Shown here: positions 28,587 through 37,025 of the stretch, in pieces
How positions within the stretch are numbered: the stretch's first letter is position 1
Layout of the letters: each line of letters begins with the position of its first letter
From: Methylobacterium amylolyticum
Lineage (GTDB): Bacteria; Pseudomonadota; Alphaproteobacteria; Rhizobiales; Beijerinckiaceae
Assembly: GCF_030700245.1 (NCBI RefSeq)
Contig: NZ_JAUYZI010000043.1
Coordinates: 1 to 49,711 of the forward strand
Reading direction: 5' to 3'
Length of the DNA: 49,711 nt
Notes under the pieces: model-generated
Database searches by the model: none
What the model was told of the DNA's origin: nothing
What the model saw: only the letters and a program-made list of their open reading frames with translations
Made by a program: the position numbers and the translations under genes

Positions 28587-28850
28587 ATGCCCAAAAGCCG
28601 GACGGATACGATCGTTCTGCGAGAACTCGACGCCCGGGTGGCGGATCGGCTGCGCACGCGTGCCGCCAGCAATCGCCGATCGGTCGAAGCCGAGGCCAGC
28701 GCGATCCTGACGGACGCGCTCGCGCCCTCCGCGGCGGCGCCGCAGAACCTCGCCGATGCGATCCGCCGACGTTTCGCTCCCTTGGGCGGGGTCGATCTCG
28801 AACCGCATCCGCCGGTGACAGTCAGCCCGGCTCCCCGGTTCGGCGGGTGA
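28587..28850 (+). CDS. fitA: FitA-like ribbon-helix-helix antitoxin
   Basis: An 87-residue antitoxin. Residues 7-45 (TDTIVLRELDARVADRLRTR, then RRSVEAEASAILTDAL) form the ribbon-helix-helix DNA-binding module of FitA/VapB antitoxins, and the Pro/Gly-rich C-terminal tail, ending APRFGG, is the part that usually inserts into the toxin active site. The start is ATG 28587; GTG 28581 two codons upstream is possible. The stop overlaps the toxin start as GTGA, so translation is coupled. It should bind its own promoter together with the toxin. Confidence 0.82.
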   Translation: MPKSRTDTIVLRELDARVADRLRTRAASNRRSVEAEASAILTDALAPSAAAPQNLADAIRRRFAPLGGVDLEPHPPVTVSPAPRFGG

Positions 28851-29266
28851 TCGTTCTGGACACCAATGTCGTGTCGGAACTGATGCGGCCTGACCCGGAT
28901 GCGGGCGTCGTCGCCTGGATCGCAGCTCAGCCACGAGACTCGCTCTACACCACGAGCGTCACGCGGGCGGAGATCCTCTACGGGATCGCCGTGCTGCCGG
29001 CTGGCCGCCGACGCGACAGGTTGGCCGCCCTCGTCGATGCGATGTTCGCCGAGGATTTCGCGGGTCGGGTCCTCCCGTTCGACGCCGCCGCGGCGCCCCA
29101 CTACGCGCGGATCGTCAGCGGGCGGCGCAGCGCCGGCGCCCCGATCGACGGCTTCGACGCGTTGATCGCGGCGATCACGCGCATGGCGGGGGCCGACATC
29201 GCCACACGCGATGCCGGAGGCTTTGCCGATTGCGGGCTGACGATCATCGATCCATGGCAGGCCTGA
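28847..29266 (+). CDS. fitB: FitB/VapC-like PIN-domain toxin
   Basis: A 139-residue PIN-domain ribonuclease. The acidic metal-binding residues are all present: Asp5 in VLDTNVVSE, Glu42 in TRAEILYG, Asp104 in GFDALIAA and Asp122 in ATRDAGGF. The N-terminal MIVLDTNVVSELMRP and the later RSAGAPIDGFDALIAA are close to the FitB branch, which acts on RNA until bound by FitA. It starts at GTG 28847, overlapping the antitoxin stop by four bases. No deletion or frameshift is seen, so the pair looks functional. Confidence 0.87.
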   Translation: MIVLDTNVVSELMRPDPDAGVVAWIAAQPRDSLYTTSVTRAEILYGIAVLPAGRRRDRLAALVDAMFAEDFAGRVLPFDAAAAPHYARIVSGRRSAGAPIDGFDALIAAITRMAGADIATRDAGGFADCGLTIIDPWQA

Positions 29267-29354
29267 CGGAAGACACTAAGCCTGACAGGAGATCTTCGGG
29301 TGCCCGCGTGCCTCGCGTCGTTCGGACCCGATCGATGCCGCGGTCACCCGGCTC

Positions 29355-30299
29355 CTACCGGGCCGCCCCCGCCTGGATCGGCTCGACGAGGTCGCCCTCG
29401 CGCACGAACGGGCCGGCGCGGACCACCACGAGGTCGGCCTCGGACAGGCCGGACAGGATCTCGGCGTCGGTGCCGTCGAGCAGGCCGACCGAGACCTGCC
29501 GGGTCTCGATCCGGTCGCCGGCGACCACCTGCACGATCGTCCCGTCCGGCTCGTACTGCACGGCGGAGTAGGAGACGCCGACGCCGCAGCGCCGCCCGAC
29601 GGTGACGACCCCGCGCGCGAACGTGCCGGTCCGCAGGTCCGGGTTGGCGCCGAGCCCGATCCGCAGCCGCCCGACCTGCGCGGCCGGCTCCGCGGCGGGG
29701 TCGATCCGGCGCACCCGGCCCTGGATCTCGGCGCCGCCGAGCGCGCGCACGGTCACCGGCTGGTCGAGACGGATCCGGCCGAGATCGGCGAGCGGCGCCT
29801 CCGCGACGAGGTCGAGCTCTCCGCCCGCGATGAGCTGGAACATCGGCCCCTGCCGCGGCGAGACCGGCTGGCCGACCGTGCCCTGGCTGCGGAGCACGAC
29901 GCCGGCCACCGGCGCGCGCACGGTCACCGCGGCCGACTCGGGCCCGTCCGCCGGCACCAGCCGGGCGAGCGCCTGCCCGGCCGTGACGATGTCGAGGGGC
30001 CGGGCCAGGATCTGCGCCGCCTTCAGCCCCTCCCGCTCGGCCCCGACATCGACCTGCTGGTGCGGCGCCAGGGTGCCGGTCACCTCCACCCGGTCGGTGA
30101 AGCACTGCGCCCGGGCCGGGCTGACGCTGACCGACAGCGCGGCGCGCCGCGGCGCGTCCGCCGCGGCCGACCGCGGTGCGGCCCCGATCGCGGGCACGGC
30201 CGCGACCCAGGCGGCGGCCAGGAGCGCCGCCCCCCGGCCGCGCGCGCGCCCGCGCGCCGGGCGGAGCGGGCCGGGGATCCGGGAGCGTCGGAGGGGCAT
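29355..30299 (-). CDS. HlyD-like periplasmic adaptor subunit (orphan)
   Basis: The 314-residue protein has a basic N-terminus and a hydrophobic segment (residues about 24-42) serving as signal or anchor. Next comes a membrane-fusion-protein pattern: VEVTGTLAPHQQVDVGAERE as first barrel strand, then a short lipoyl-like half (VTAGQALARLVPADG and VRAPVAGVVLRSQGTVGQPV), then the beta-barrel (LDLVAEAPLADLGRI) and C-terminal domain (VGLLDGTDAEILSGLSEADLVVV). The alpha-helical hairpin is nearly absent, so the adaptor is short. It follows asmA by 30 bp on the same strand and is probably cotranscribed. No RND, ABC or MFS pump is encoded nearby, so its partner is unknown. Confidence 0.78.
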   Translation of the reverse strand: MPLRRSRIPGPLRPARGRARGRGAALLAAAWVAAVPAIGAAPRSAAADAPRRAALSVSVSPARAQCFTDRVEVTGTLAPHQQVDVGAEREGLKAAQILARPLDIVTAGQALARLVPADGPESAAVTVRAPVAGVVLRSQGTVGQPVSPRQGPMFQLIAGGELDLVAEAPLADLGRIRLDQPVTVRALGGAEIQGRVRRIDPAAEPAAQVGRLRIGLGANPDLRTGTFARGVVTVGRRCGVGVSYSAVQYEPDGTIVQVVAGDRIETRQVSVGLLDGTDAEILSGLSEADLVVVRAGPFVREGDLVEPIQAGAAR

Positions 30300-30329
30300 C
30301 GTCGCGCTAAGCCTCGTCGGGAATGGGGG

Positions 30330-32039
30330 TCACGGCCGGCGCCGGGCGGGGGGCCGGTCCTGACGGGGGATCAGCGCGTCGAGGAAGCCGCCCAGGCCCT
30401 CGCCGGGATCGCCGCCCGGGGTGCCGCGCATCAGGGTCTCGCCGAGATTGCGCAACCCCTCCAGCGCGCCCATCGGATCCTCGGCGAGCCCCGCGACGTC
30501 GGCGGTGACGGACGGCCCGTCCCAGGGGCCGGAGACCTGGATCGGCACGTTGAGGCGCCCGCCCGCCGTCACCCGGATCGGCTTGAACCGGAGATCGAGG
30601 GTGCGGGCGACGAGGTCGAGGGTGCCGGCGCCCTCGGCCTCGATCAGCCCGGTCTTGAGGGTCAGGTCCCGCGTGGTCGCCCGGCCCTCGCCGAGGGTGA
30701 AGCGGCCCCCGAGCCGGTCGAGGCGGGTGGCGAGGCTGCCGCCGACGCCGGTGAGCCCCGCCGCCCGGGCGAGGTCGAGCCCGTCGATCCGCCCGTCGAC
30801 CGCGGCGATCTCGGCCTGCCCGGCCGCGCTGCGCACCAGATCGCGCGGGGTGAGGCCGCGCGCCTGCACGTCGAGGCGGGCCGTGCCGGTCCCGTCGAGG
30901 CCCGACACGCCGGCCACGTCCCGCAGCAGCGGCAGCACGCGCACCCCCGACAGCGACAGGCCGATCTGGTGGCGCCCGGTCCGCCCCTCCGGCTCCAGCA
31001 CGTAGCGGCCCCGGGCGGACCCGCCGTAGAGCGCGGCCGTGTCGAGGGCGGCGTCCAGCCGGCCGTCCCGCACCCGGGCCGTGAGCGCGACCGCCGTGGC
31101 CTGGACCGGCCCGAGCGCGAGGCGCTGGACCGCGACGCGGGCCTGACCGTCGAAGCCGGCGAGCCACGCGGGATCCGGCACGAGGTCGGTCCGGACCGGC
31201 ACGGTGAGCCCGGCGCCCGGGTCGGCGGGGGCCTCGGCGCCCGCCTCGGTCAGCGCCAGCGCGTCGAGGCGCAGGTCCAGGGCGAGGCTCGGCCGCCCGC
31301 CCGCGGCCGCCGCGGCGAGGGTGCCCGAGAACGGGGCCCGGTCGATCGTCCCGGCGATCCGGTCGAGCCGCAGGTCGGCGCCGTCGCGCCGGACGGTCGC
31401 GGTGGCGGCGATCCGCGGGCCGCCGGCCGGCGCCAGGGTCAGGGCGAGTGGCCGCGCCGCGCCGCCGGGGGCGGCTTCGAGGTCGAGGACGGCGCCGCGC
31501 TCGGGCAGCGCGACGCGGATCGACGGCTCGCCGCCGGAAGGGCCGGGGGCGATGTCGAGGTCGAACTCGGCCTCGGCGGCCGCGAGCGCCAGCGTCCGGC
31601 CGTCGCCGGTCGGGGCGGCGTCGGCGCCGCGCACGATGGCCCGCAGGGCCGTGAGGGCGGGTCCGCCCGATCCCGCGGGTGCGGCTTCCCCCGGGCGGGC
31701 CGCCGGCAGGGTCATCGGCACCGTGAGGCTCGCGGCCTCGACCCGCACCTGCACCGTCCCCGCGCCGCCGAGCAGCAGGCCCGCGGATCCGGTCGCCCGG
31801 GCGCGCGCGAGGCGGCCGGACAGGCCGTCGCCCATCACCGTCACGTCGGCCAGGACGAGGCCGGGGCTCGCGTCGAGTTCGAGGCGGCCGATGCGCCAGC
31901 GCAGGCCGGTCTCCCGCGCGAGCCGCGCCTCGATCCGGTCGCGGGCGTGCCCGGCGAGCAGCGGCCACGCGAGGGCGACGCCGACGGCCGCCAGGGCGAG
32001 GAGTCCGACGAGGCCGATCAGGAGGGCGCGGAGGCGCAT
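30330..32039 (-). CDS. AsmA family protein
   Basis: The 569-residue protein is an AsmA-like inner-membrane protein with a large periplasmic beta-rich body. Family members are bridge-like proteins linked to phospholipid transport and outer-membrane integrity. MRLRALLIGLVGLLALAAVGVALAWPLL gives one N-terminal membrane helix, followed by RIEARLARETGLRWRIG, the conserved AsmA entry segment. The C-terminal part contains GTGTARLDVQARGLTPRDLVRSAAGQ (broken here by repeats of strands) and VDGRIDGLDLARAAG, the recognisable AsmA_2 signature. ATG 32039 was chosen over a longer frame to 32138 because it starts at the membrane helix. It is divergent from the VanZ-like gene and followed by the HlyD-like adaptor. 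Confidence 0.82.
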   Translation of the reverse strand: MRLRALLIGLVGLLALAAVGVALAWPLLAGHARDRIEARLARETGLRWRIGRLELDASPGLVLADVTVMGDGLSGRLARARATGSAGLLLGGAGTVQVRVEAASLTVPMTLPAARPGEAAPAGSGGPALTALRAIVRGADAAPTGDGRTLALAAAEAEFDLDIAPGPSGGEPSIRVALPERGAVLDLEAAPGGAARPLALTLAPAGGPRIAATATVRRDGADLRLDRIAGTIDRAPFSGTLAAAAAGGRPSLALDLRLDALALTEAGAEAPADPGAGLTVPVRTDLVPDPAWLAGFDGQARVAVQRLALGPVQATAVALTARVRDGRLDAALDTAALYGGSARGRYVLEPEGRTGRHQIGLSLSGVRVLPLLRDVAGVSGLDGTGTARLDVQARGLTPRDLVRSAAGQAEIAAVDGRIDGLDLARAAGLTGVGGSLATRLDRLGGRFTLGEGRATTRDLTLKTGLIEAEGAGTLDLVARTLDLRFKPIRVTAGGRLNVPIQVSGPWDGPSVTADVAGLAEDPMGALEGLRNLGETLMRGTPGGDPGEGLGGFLDALIPRQDRPPARRRP

Positions 32040-32191
32040 CGGGTGGCGATCATCAGTCCTGAAGCCGGGGCCGCGGCGCGAATGCGGTGTTCCCGCACCG
32101 ATGCAGGCCGTTAGACGCTGGCTGTGCTTGGCCGTCAAGCGGAGGGCGGGCCCGCATTGACCCGCACGGCGCGGGCCGCCAACAGGGGCCG

Positions 32192-32545
32192 ATGCGCACC
32201 CTGCTCCGCCTCGCGGTCTGGACCCTCCTCGCGGCCCTGATGTTCGTCACGCTGGCGCCGATCGGCCTGCGGCCGGAGGTCGGGCCGGCGAACCTGGAGC
32301 GGGTGCTGGCCTATGGCGGGTTCGGGCTGCTCGCCACCCTGGCCTACCCGCGCCAGCGCCTGGCCGTGCTCCTGGCCGTGGTGGCGGCCGCCGCGCTGCT
32401 GGAATACGGCCAGGTGCTCACCGCGACCCGGCACGGCCGGCCGACCGATTTCCTCGTGAAGGCCGGCGGCGGCGCCGCCGGCTGGCTCGCGGCCCAGGCC
32501 GTGCTGCTCGTGACCGAGCGGGGCGCGTCCGGCGACCGCCGCTGA
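32192..32545 (+). CDS. VanZ-like small membrane protein
   Basis: A 117-residue protein with about four hydrophobic segments: LLRLAVWTLLAALMFVTLAP (4-23), a central LAYGGFGLLATLAY, LAVLLAVVAAAALLEYGQ and GAAGWLAAQAVLLV near the end. The EYGQ motif at the end of the third helix, with RHGRPTDFLVKAGGG after it, matches the VanZ-like family (E-x-x-Q followed by R-x-x-D-x-x-x-N/K). Function in family members outside glycopeptide resistance is unknown. ATG 32192 starts at the first helix. It diverges from asmA over a 152-bp gap. Confidence 0.75.
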   Translation: MRTLLRLAVWTLLAALMFVTLAPIGLRPEVGPANLERVLAYGGFGLLATLAYPRQRLAVLLAVVAAAALLEYGQVLTATRHGRPTDFLVKAGGGAAGWLAAQAVLLVTERGASGDRR

Positions 32546-32563
32546 CCGCGTATCCCCGCCCGC

Positions 32564-33442
32564 TCAGTCGTTCTGCTCGCGGGTCACCAGGGTGCGGTCG
32601 GGGGCCACGTCGGCCTTGTCCTGGAAGATCGGCACGATCGCCCGCAGCCAGCCGCGGGTCTCGGTGCCGCCGTAGTTGCGCTGGATCACGTCGCGGGTGA
32701 CGTAGGCCTGGAGGTTCACCGGGCCGAAATTGTAGCCGACGAGGCCGCCGACCGCGAACTGGCCCTGCCGCCGGTAGCCCGCGACGTTGGTCGGCAGATC
32801 GGTCGAGCCGAAGGCGACGGGGCCGACCTCGAACTTGCCGAACTTGCGCGTCGCGGTCAGGTCGAGGTTCAGGTAGTCGGGGTAGAGCACGCCGTCGGGC
32901 GAGCGCGCGTTGACGAAGGTGCCGTAGAGCAGGTTGGCGGTGAGGTTGAAGCCGTGGCCGGTGTAGCTCGCGGCGAAGCGGTGGGTGAACGAGGCCTCCT
33001 GCGTCAGGAAGCGGGTGTCGATCGGCAGGTAGCCGCCGAACAGGTAGCTGACGCCGACATCGCCGCCGAGGTCCCAGGCGAGCTGGCCGGCCAGGAGCTG
33101 CTGGCCGATCCCGCTCTGGTAGGGGGCGCCGCGGCTGCTCGCGGCGACCACGGGCTGCGTGAAGAAGAGTTGCAGGCGCGCGCCGAGCACGGGCCAGGGG
33201 GTCGCCCAGGCCAGGGTCGGCAGGTTGGGGTTCGAGGTCGAGGCGCGCGGGTCGGTCCCGCGCACGCCGAAGCTCGACAGGTTGACGAAGTACAGGCCGA
33301 CGGGGAGCTGCGCGCCGACCGGCAGACCGATGGTCTGGCCGGGCTGGGCGGCCGAGCCGGCCAGGGCGGAGGTGGCGCCCGCCACCCCGAAGCAGGCCGT
33401 GGCGATGAGGGTCGTCGCGCGTCGTGCCGCGAGTCTTCGCAT
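32564..33442 (-). CDS. Outer-membrane transporter-like protein (phenol MetA-degradation / SphA-like)
   Basis: The 292-residue product has a signal peptide (MRRLAARRATTLIATACFGVAGATSALAG region, cleavage near residue 28) and a beta-barrel-like mature part. GLYFVNLSSFGVRGTDPRA near the start, GGDVGVSYLFGGYLPIDTRF in the middle and LNLDLTATRKFGKFEVGPVA later match the Phenol_MetA_deg/SphA-like outer-membrane family, often found with aromatic or lipid degradation genes. No such genes lie nearby, so the cargo is unknown. GGGAGGAA nine bases upstream supports the ATG at 33442 over the longer frame reaching 33589. Confidence 0.75.
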   Translation of the reverse strand: MRRLAARRATTLIATACFGVAGATSALAGSAAQPGQTIGLPVGAQLPVGLYFVNLSSFGVRGTDPRASTSNPNLPTLAWATPWPVLGARLQLFFTQPVVAASSRGAPYQSGIGQQLLAGQLAWDLGGDVGVSYLFGGYLPIDTRFLTQEASFTHRFAASYTGHGFNLTANLLYGTFVNARSPDGVLYPDYLNLDLTATRKFGKFEVGPVAFGSTDLPTNVAGYRRQGQFAVGGLVGYNFGPVNLQAYVTRDVIQRNYGGTETRGWLRAIVPIFQDKADVAPDRTLVTREQND

Positions 33443-33851
33443 CCGTCCGGTTCCTCCCGCGGTCGCCGCAGCCGCACCGCGCGGCGGGCCGACCTTGATA
33501 AGAGGAGACGGATCGAAGCTTGGCCTTAATCCGGTCCAGACGAGGACTGTATCGGACGTGTGATCGCGCGCTTCACGACTGAATGACACCGCCGACCGAC
33601 GATACGATGACGCAGATTATAGAGAGAAGAGAACCGCAGATCTCATTCCGACAAGCAAGTCGAGTGCGGGGCTGCCCGCGCCCCGGCGCGATGCCCGGCG
33701 CCGCATGTGTGCCGTCGCACAGCCCTCGCGGCGGACCGGCCGGCCTGGACGCACCCTCGGATCAAAACCTGATCCGCTCGACCCTGTGAACGGCCGCAGG
33801 GGGTGGGATGCGGACGTTGAGCGCCACTCCATCGGCGGGTTATGCGAACGC
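33443..33851. other. Intergenic stretch, no gene seen
   Basis: No convincing coding frame. It contains an AT-rich patch at about 33604-33640 and a perfect hairpin CGGATCA-AAACC-TGATCCG at 33758-33776, about 75 bp before the next start. Both are candidate regulatory sequences for the divergent genes on either side. Confidence 0.4.
33758..33776. promoter_or_regulatory. Perfect 7-bp inverted repeat
   Basis: CGGATCA and TGATCCG flank a 5-bp AAACC centre. No T-tract follows on either side, so it is more likely an operator or a short repeat than a terminator. Confidence 0.3.
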
Positions 33852-34469
33852 ATGGCCGACCTCCTCACCCTTCCCACCGCCTCGGTACAGCCTGGCGTCG
33901 ATCCCTCGCCTGCGGCACGGAAAGCTCACCCGAAGGTCCGGCGCGTGGTCCACCCCCTCGTGTTCCTCTGCGCGTTGACCACAACGTGGAGTGTGGAAGC
34001 CCAGACGGTGACGAGGCAGATCGGGCGTTACACCGTCACCGAGCGTCCGGTCGGCCCTTGGCTCCTCAAGGCGTCGGCGGGGCCGCTGGGACCCTACTGC
34101 ACGATCGAACTCCGCCGCGACGGGCAGATGATCGCCTACCAGCGGACGACCGCCGGGCAGGGCTTCTTGGCGATCGAGAGCGCGAGGTGGCAGCGCCCGC
34201 CCGGCTCGATCGTCGACGTCACCATTACGACAGGCGCCACCCGTTGGTCGGGCCGGGCGGGCGCGCCCGTACCCGAGGGCTTGCTTCTGCCGATCGAGCT
34301 GGGTCGCGGTGCCGACCCGGCTCGTGTCCTCCCGCGCTTCGGCAGTCTCACGGCGCAAGTCGGCGGCGAGACGTTGCGTTTCGACCTCGCGGGCGTGAGT
34401 GAGGCGGTACGAGCGCAGCGCGCGTGTCTCGCTGCGTCTCCCTCCCCCCGTCGCGTTGATCCAAGGTGA
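33852..34469 (+). CDS. Hypothetical secreted protein
   Basis: From ATG 33852 this is a 205-residue product. The signal core, VVHPLVFLCALTTTWSVEAQ, begins only at about residue 32, so a later GTG start at 33945 (preceded by GAAGG) giving 174 residues is also plausible. The mature part contains TERPVGPWLLKASAG, PYCTIELRRDGQ and, near the end, LRFDLAGVSEAVRAQRAC. The L-x-G-x(3)-A-x(4)-C pattern resembles that of some alphaproteobacterial secreted proteins of the IalB type, but the match is too weak for a call. Two cysteines could form a disulfide. A small secreted ORF starts 7 bp after its stop. Confidence 0.5.
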   Translation: MADLLTLPTASVQPGVDPSPAARKAHPKVRRVVHPLVFLCALTTTWSVEAQTVTRQIGRYTVTERPVGPWLLKASAGPLGPYCTIELRRDGQMIAYQRTTAGQGFLAIESARWQRPPGSIVDVTITTGATRWSGRAGAPVPEGLLLPIELGRGADPARVLPRFGSLTAQVGGETLRFDLAGVSEAVRAQRACLAASPSPRRVDPR

Positions 34470-34476
34470 GTAGGGT

Positions 34477-34611
34477 ATGATCGCGCGGCTGATCGCGGGC
34501 GTCGTGATCGCCACGGCGATGGGCGGACCGGCTCGAAGCGCTCCATCGCCGACCGGAGCGAAGCTAGGTTTCGCCCTCGTCCGGGACAGCTACCATGGGG
34601 AGGAGCGATAG
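34477..34611 (+). CDS. Hypothetical 44-residue secreted peptide or gene remnant
   Basis: ATG 34477 lies 7 bp after the preceding stop, with AAGGTGAG straddling that stop as ribosome binding site. The product starts MIARLIAGVVIATAMGGPARS, a credible signal peptide, leaving about 22 residues of mature chain that end in DSYHGEER. It may be a genuine coupled micropeptide or the beginning of a secreted protein lost by mutation; the frame beyond the stop has two more stops within 40 codons. The rlmN gene converges on it. Confidence 0.33.
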   Translation: MIARLIAGVVIATAMGGPARSAPSPTGAKLGFALVRDSYHGEER

Positions 34612-34703
34612 ATCATCATGGAACGCCCGCTCCCGACTCACTCGTAGGACTGCTTGGGATCGCAAGCAGCCCCTCGCACGGCCAAGCTGATGAGGTTTTG
34701 ACC

Positions 34704-35978
34704 CTAATCCTCGGCGCCGGCGTAGAACCCCTCGGCCCCGAGCCCCTCTTCGAGCATCATCCGAGCGCGGGCGCGCAGCTTCTCGGTCTCGCTCTTGAGC
34801 TGGCCGCAGGCGGCGAGGATGTCGCGGCCGCGCGGGGTGCGCACCGGCGAGGCGTAGCCGGCGTTGAACACGATCTCGGAGAAGCGCTCGATCCGGTCCC
34901 AGTCCGAGCACGCGTAGGCACTGCCGGGCCAGGGGTTGAACGGGATCAGGTTGATCTTGGCCGGGATGCCCTTGAGGAGGCGGACCAGCTCGCGGGCGTC
35001 GCCGTCCGAGTCGTTGACGCCCTTCAGCATCACGTATTCGAAGGTGATGCGCCGGGCGTTGCTGAGGCCGGGATAGCGCCGGCAGGCGTCGAGCAGCGCG
35101 GCGATCGGGTACTTGCGGTTGAGCGGCACCAGCTCGTCGCGCAGGTCGTCGCGCACCGCGTGCAGCGAGATCGCCAGCATGGCGTTCGCCTCCTCGCCCA
35201 GGCGCGGGATCTGCGGCACCACGCCGGAGGTCGAGACGGTGATGCGCCGCCGCGACAGGCCGAGCCCCTCCGGGTCCGACATCACCCCCACCGCGTCGAC
35301 CACGGCGTCGAGGTTGTAGAGCGGCTCGCCCATGCCCATGAACACGATGTTGGTCACGAGCCGGCCCGCCTCGCCGGCGCCGGAGGCGTCGCGGCTCGGC
35401 ATCTGGCCGGGCCAGTCGCCGAGCTCGTCGCGGGCCGTGACGAGCTGCTGCACGATCTCGGCCGCCGAGAGGTTGCGCACGAGGCGCTGGGTGCCGGTGT
35501 GGCAGAACGAGCAGGTGAGGGTGCAGCCGACCTGCGAGGACACGCAGAGCGTGCCGCGGTCCGGCCCCGGGATGTAGACGCACTCGATCTCGGCGCCGCG
35601 GTTGTGCTCGTGGGCGTTGGTCGGCGCCATGCGCAGCAGCCACTTGCGGGTGCCGTCGCGGGAGACCTGGCGGTTGGCCACCTCGGGCCGGTCGAGGGTG
35701 AAGTGCTGCGCCAGCTCGGCCTTCAGGCCCTTGCCGACGTTGGTCATCGCGTCGAAGGCGGTCGCCCCGCGGAAGTTGACCCAGTGCCAGATCTGGCCGG
35801 CGCGCATCCGGCTCTCGCGCTCGGCCACGCCCATCTCGACGAGCCGCGCCTTCAGCTCGGCCCGGGTCAGGCCGACGAGGGAGGGGCGCTGCCCGGGGAT
35901 CGCCTCGGGGCGGAAATCGGGCGCCTTCTCGATCGCGGGTGCGGCCGCGCGGGCGCTGTCGAGCGACGCCGTCGCCAT
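34704..35978 (-). CDS. rlmN: Dual-specificity 23S rRNA / tRNA methyltransferase RlmN
   Basis: RlmN (424 residues) is a radical-SAM enzyme that methylates C2 of A2503 in 23S rRNA and A37 of some tRNAs. The iron-sulfur motif C-x3-C-x2-C is at Cys152, Cys156 and Cys159 (VGCTLTCSFCHTG). GMGEPLYNLDAV is the SAM-binding GGE-like segment, and a C-terminal Cys in AACGQLK matches the resolving cysteine of the mechanism. ATG 35978 gives the usual N-terminal extension; an upstream start at 36071 would run into the grxD terminator, so it is unlikely. It lies downstream of the purL-bolA-DUF29-grxD group but is separated from it by a terminator. Confidence 0.94.
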   Translation of the reverse strand: MATASLDSARAAAPAIEKAPDFRPEAIPGQRPSLVGLTRAELKARLVEMGVAERESRMRAGQIWHWVNFRGATAFDAMTNVGKGLKAELAQHFTLDRPEVANRQVSRDGTRKWLLRMAPTNAHEHNRGAEIECVYIPGPDRGTLCVSSQVGCTLTCSFCHTGTQRLVRNLSAAEIVQQLVTARDELGDWPGQMPSRDASGAGEAGRLVTNIVFMGMGEPLYNLDAVVDAVGVMSDPEGLGLSRRRITVSTSGVVPQIPRLGEEANAMLAISLHAVRDDLRDELVPLNRKYPIAALLDACRRYPGLSNARRITFEYVMLKGVNDSDGDARELVRLLKGIPAKINLIPFNPWPGSAYACSDWDRIERFSEIVFNAGYASPVRTPRGRDILAACGQLKSETEKLRARARMMLEEGLGAEGFYAGAED

Positions 35979-36072
35979 TTCGAGCGGAACCTCTTCGTCT
36001 GGAAGGGTTCCGATATAGGGTATCGCCCCGCGAAACGCGAATGCGCGCGCCTCATGCCGGGGCCGCGGCACG

Positions 36073-36095
36073 AAAAAGGGCGCCCGGAGGCGCCC
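36073..36095 (-). terminator. Rho-independent terminator after grxD
   Basis: On the minus strand GGGCGCC-TCCG-GGCGCCC (a perfect 7-bp stem with a 4-base loop, 36095-36078) is followed by five T residues (36077-36073). It lies 29 bp after the grxD stop and is the clearest intrinsic terminator in the window. Confidence 0.85.
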
Positions 36096-36124
36096 TCATC
36101 AGCGCGACGCCGAATCCGAAAACA

Positions 36125-36460
36125 TCAGGCGGCGCTCTTCACCGGCACGCCCTTCTCGGCGAGGAAGGTCTGCAACTCGCCCGACTGGAACATCTCGCGG
36201 GTGATGTCGCAGCCGCCGACGAACTCGCCCTTCACATAGATCTGCGGGATGGTCGGCCAGTTCGAGAACGCCTTGATGCCCTCGCGGATTTCCTGATCGG
36301 CCAGCACGTTCACGCCCTTGAACGGCACGCCGAGGTAGTTGAGGATCTGCACCACCTGCCCCGAGAAGCCGCATTGCGGCATCTGCGGCGTGCCCTTCAT
36401 GAACACCACCACATCCTGGGAGGCGATCTCGTTCTGGATGGTCGTGTTTGCGTCGGTCAT
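36125..36460 (-). CDS. grxD: Monothiol glutaredoxin Grx4/GrxD
   Basis: GrxD (111 residues) is a CGFS-type glutaredoxin that binds and carries a [2Fe-2S] cluster together with glutathione and BolA proteins. The active-site CGFS is at 30-33, with the conserved VVFMKGTPQMPQC before it (17-30) and FSNWPTIPQIYVKGEFVGGC after it. Length and motif are typical. It is the last gene of the purL-bolA-DUF29-grxD row and is followed by a strong terminator. Its usual partner, bolA, is 0.6 kb upstream on the same strand, with a DUF29 gene between. Confidence 0.95.
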   Translation of the reverse strand: MTDANTTIQNEIASQDVVVFMKGTPQMPQCGFSGQVVQILNYLGVPFKGVNVLADQEIREGIKAFSNWPTIPQIYVKGEFVGGCDITREMFQSGELQTFLAEKGVPVKSAA

Positions 36461-36504
36461 GTCAGGCTTCCTGCTCTTTGCCGTTCTCGTATGTGCGCTG
36501 TCGA

Positions 36505-37002
36505 TCAGCGCCTTGCAACCGAACTCGCGAGCGTGCGGAGAGCGCGATCAATGTCGAAGCGCTCTGCGAGAAGGTCGGGCGGATCGATCGGGCAAGCCTT
36601 TGGCAAGCCTGGAAGAAGCTCGTTCCCGTAAGCGCCGAGACCCGCTTCCGCCGCCGTCAGTGAAACCTTCCAGATCCTGTCCCAGTTGAGCCTCTGCCGC
36701 ATCGACGCCTCGTACGCGTTCCATGCTGTGGCCTGAAACGTCGCGATCTCTTCCCGCCAGTGCAGGCTCGCAGGTGCGAGCGGCGCGGAGACACGCTTCA
36801 GCAGGTGCGCGAGCGTCTGGATCAGCAGGCCCTCGACAGCCCGGATGTGAGAACGCCCCACGCTCTCGATCTCCTCGGCGATGTTCTCCCAATCGACGGC
36901 ATTCGACAGATCACCGCGCGTGCCGAGCGCGCGCAGAGCCGCAGCCTGCTCCTCGGCCCAGGTCACGATATCGTCGTCGTAGAGGCTCGGCCGGTCGTCC
37001 AT
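36505..37002 (-). CDS. DUF29 family protein
   Basis: The 165-residue protein matches the DUF29 family, small helical proteins of unknown function. SLYDDDIVTWAEEQAAALRAL (6-26), split by typical acidic/aromatic residues, opens the family pattern. ENIAEEIESVGRSHIRAVEGLLI and LLKRVSAPLAPASLHWREEI, found in the middle, are the most conserved parts. ATG 37002 starts on this pattern. The gene sits between bolA and grxD, which usually lie side by side in this order in related bacteria, so it is probably a later insertion. Spacing is 23 bp to bolA and 44 bp to grxD, which does not break cotranscription. Confidence 0.82.
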   Translation of the reverse strand: MDDRPSLYDDDIVTWAEEQAAALRALGTRGDLSNAVDWENIAEEIESVGRSHIRAVEGLLIQTLAHLLKRVSAPLAPASLHWREEIATFQATAWNAYEASMRQRLNWDRIWKVSLTAAEAGLGAYGNELLPGLPKACPIDPPDLLAERFDIDRALRTLASSVARR

Positions 37003-37025
37003 CGGGCTCGATCCTTCGAGGCCCC

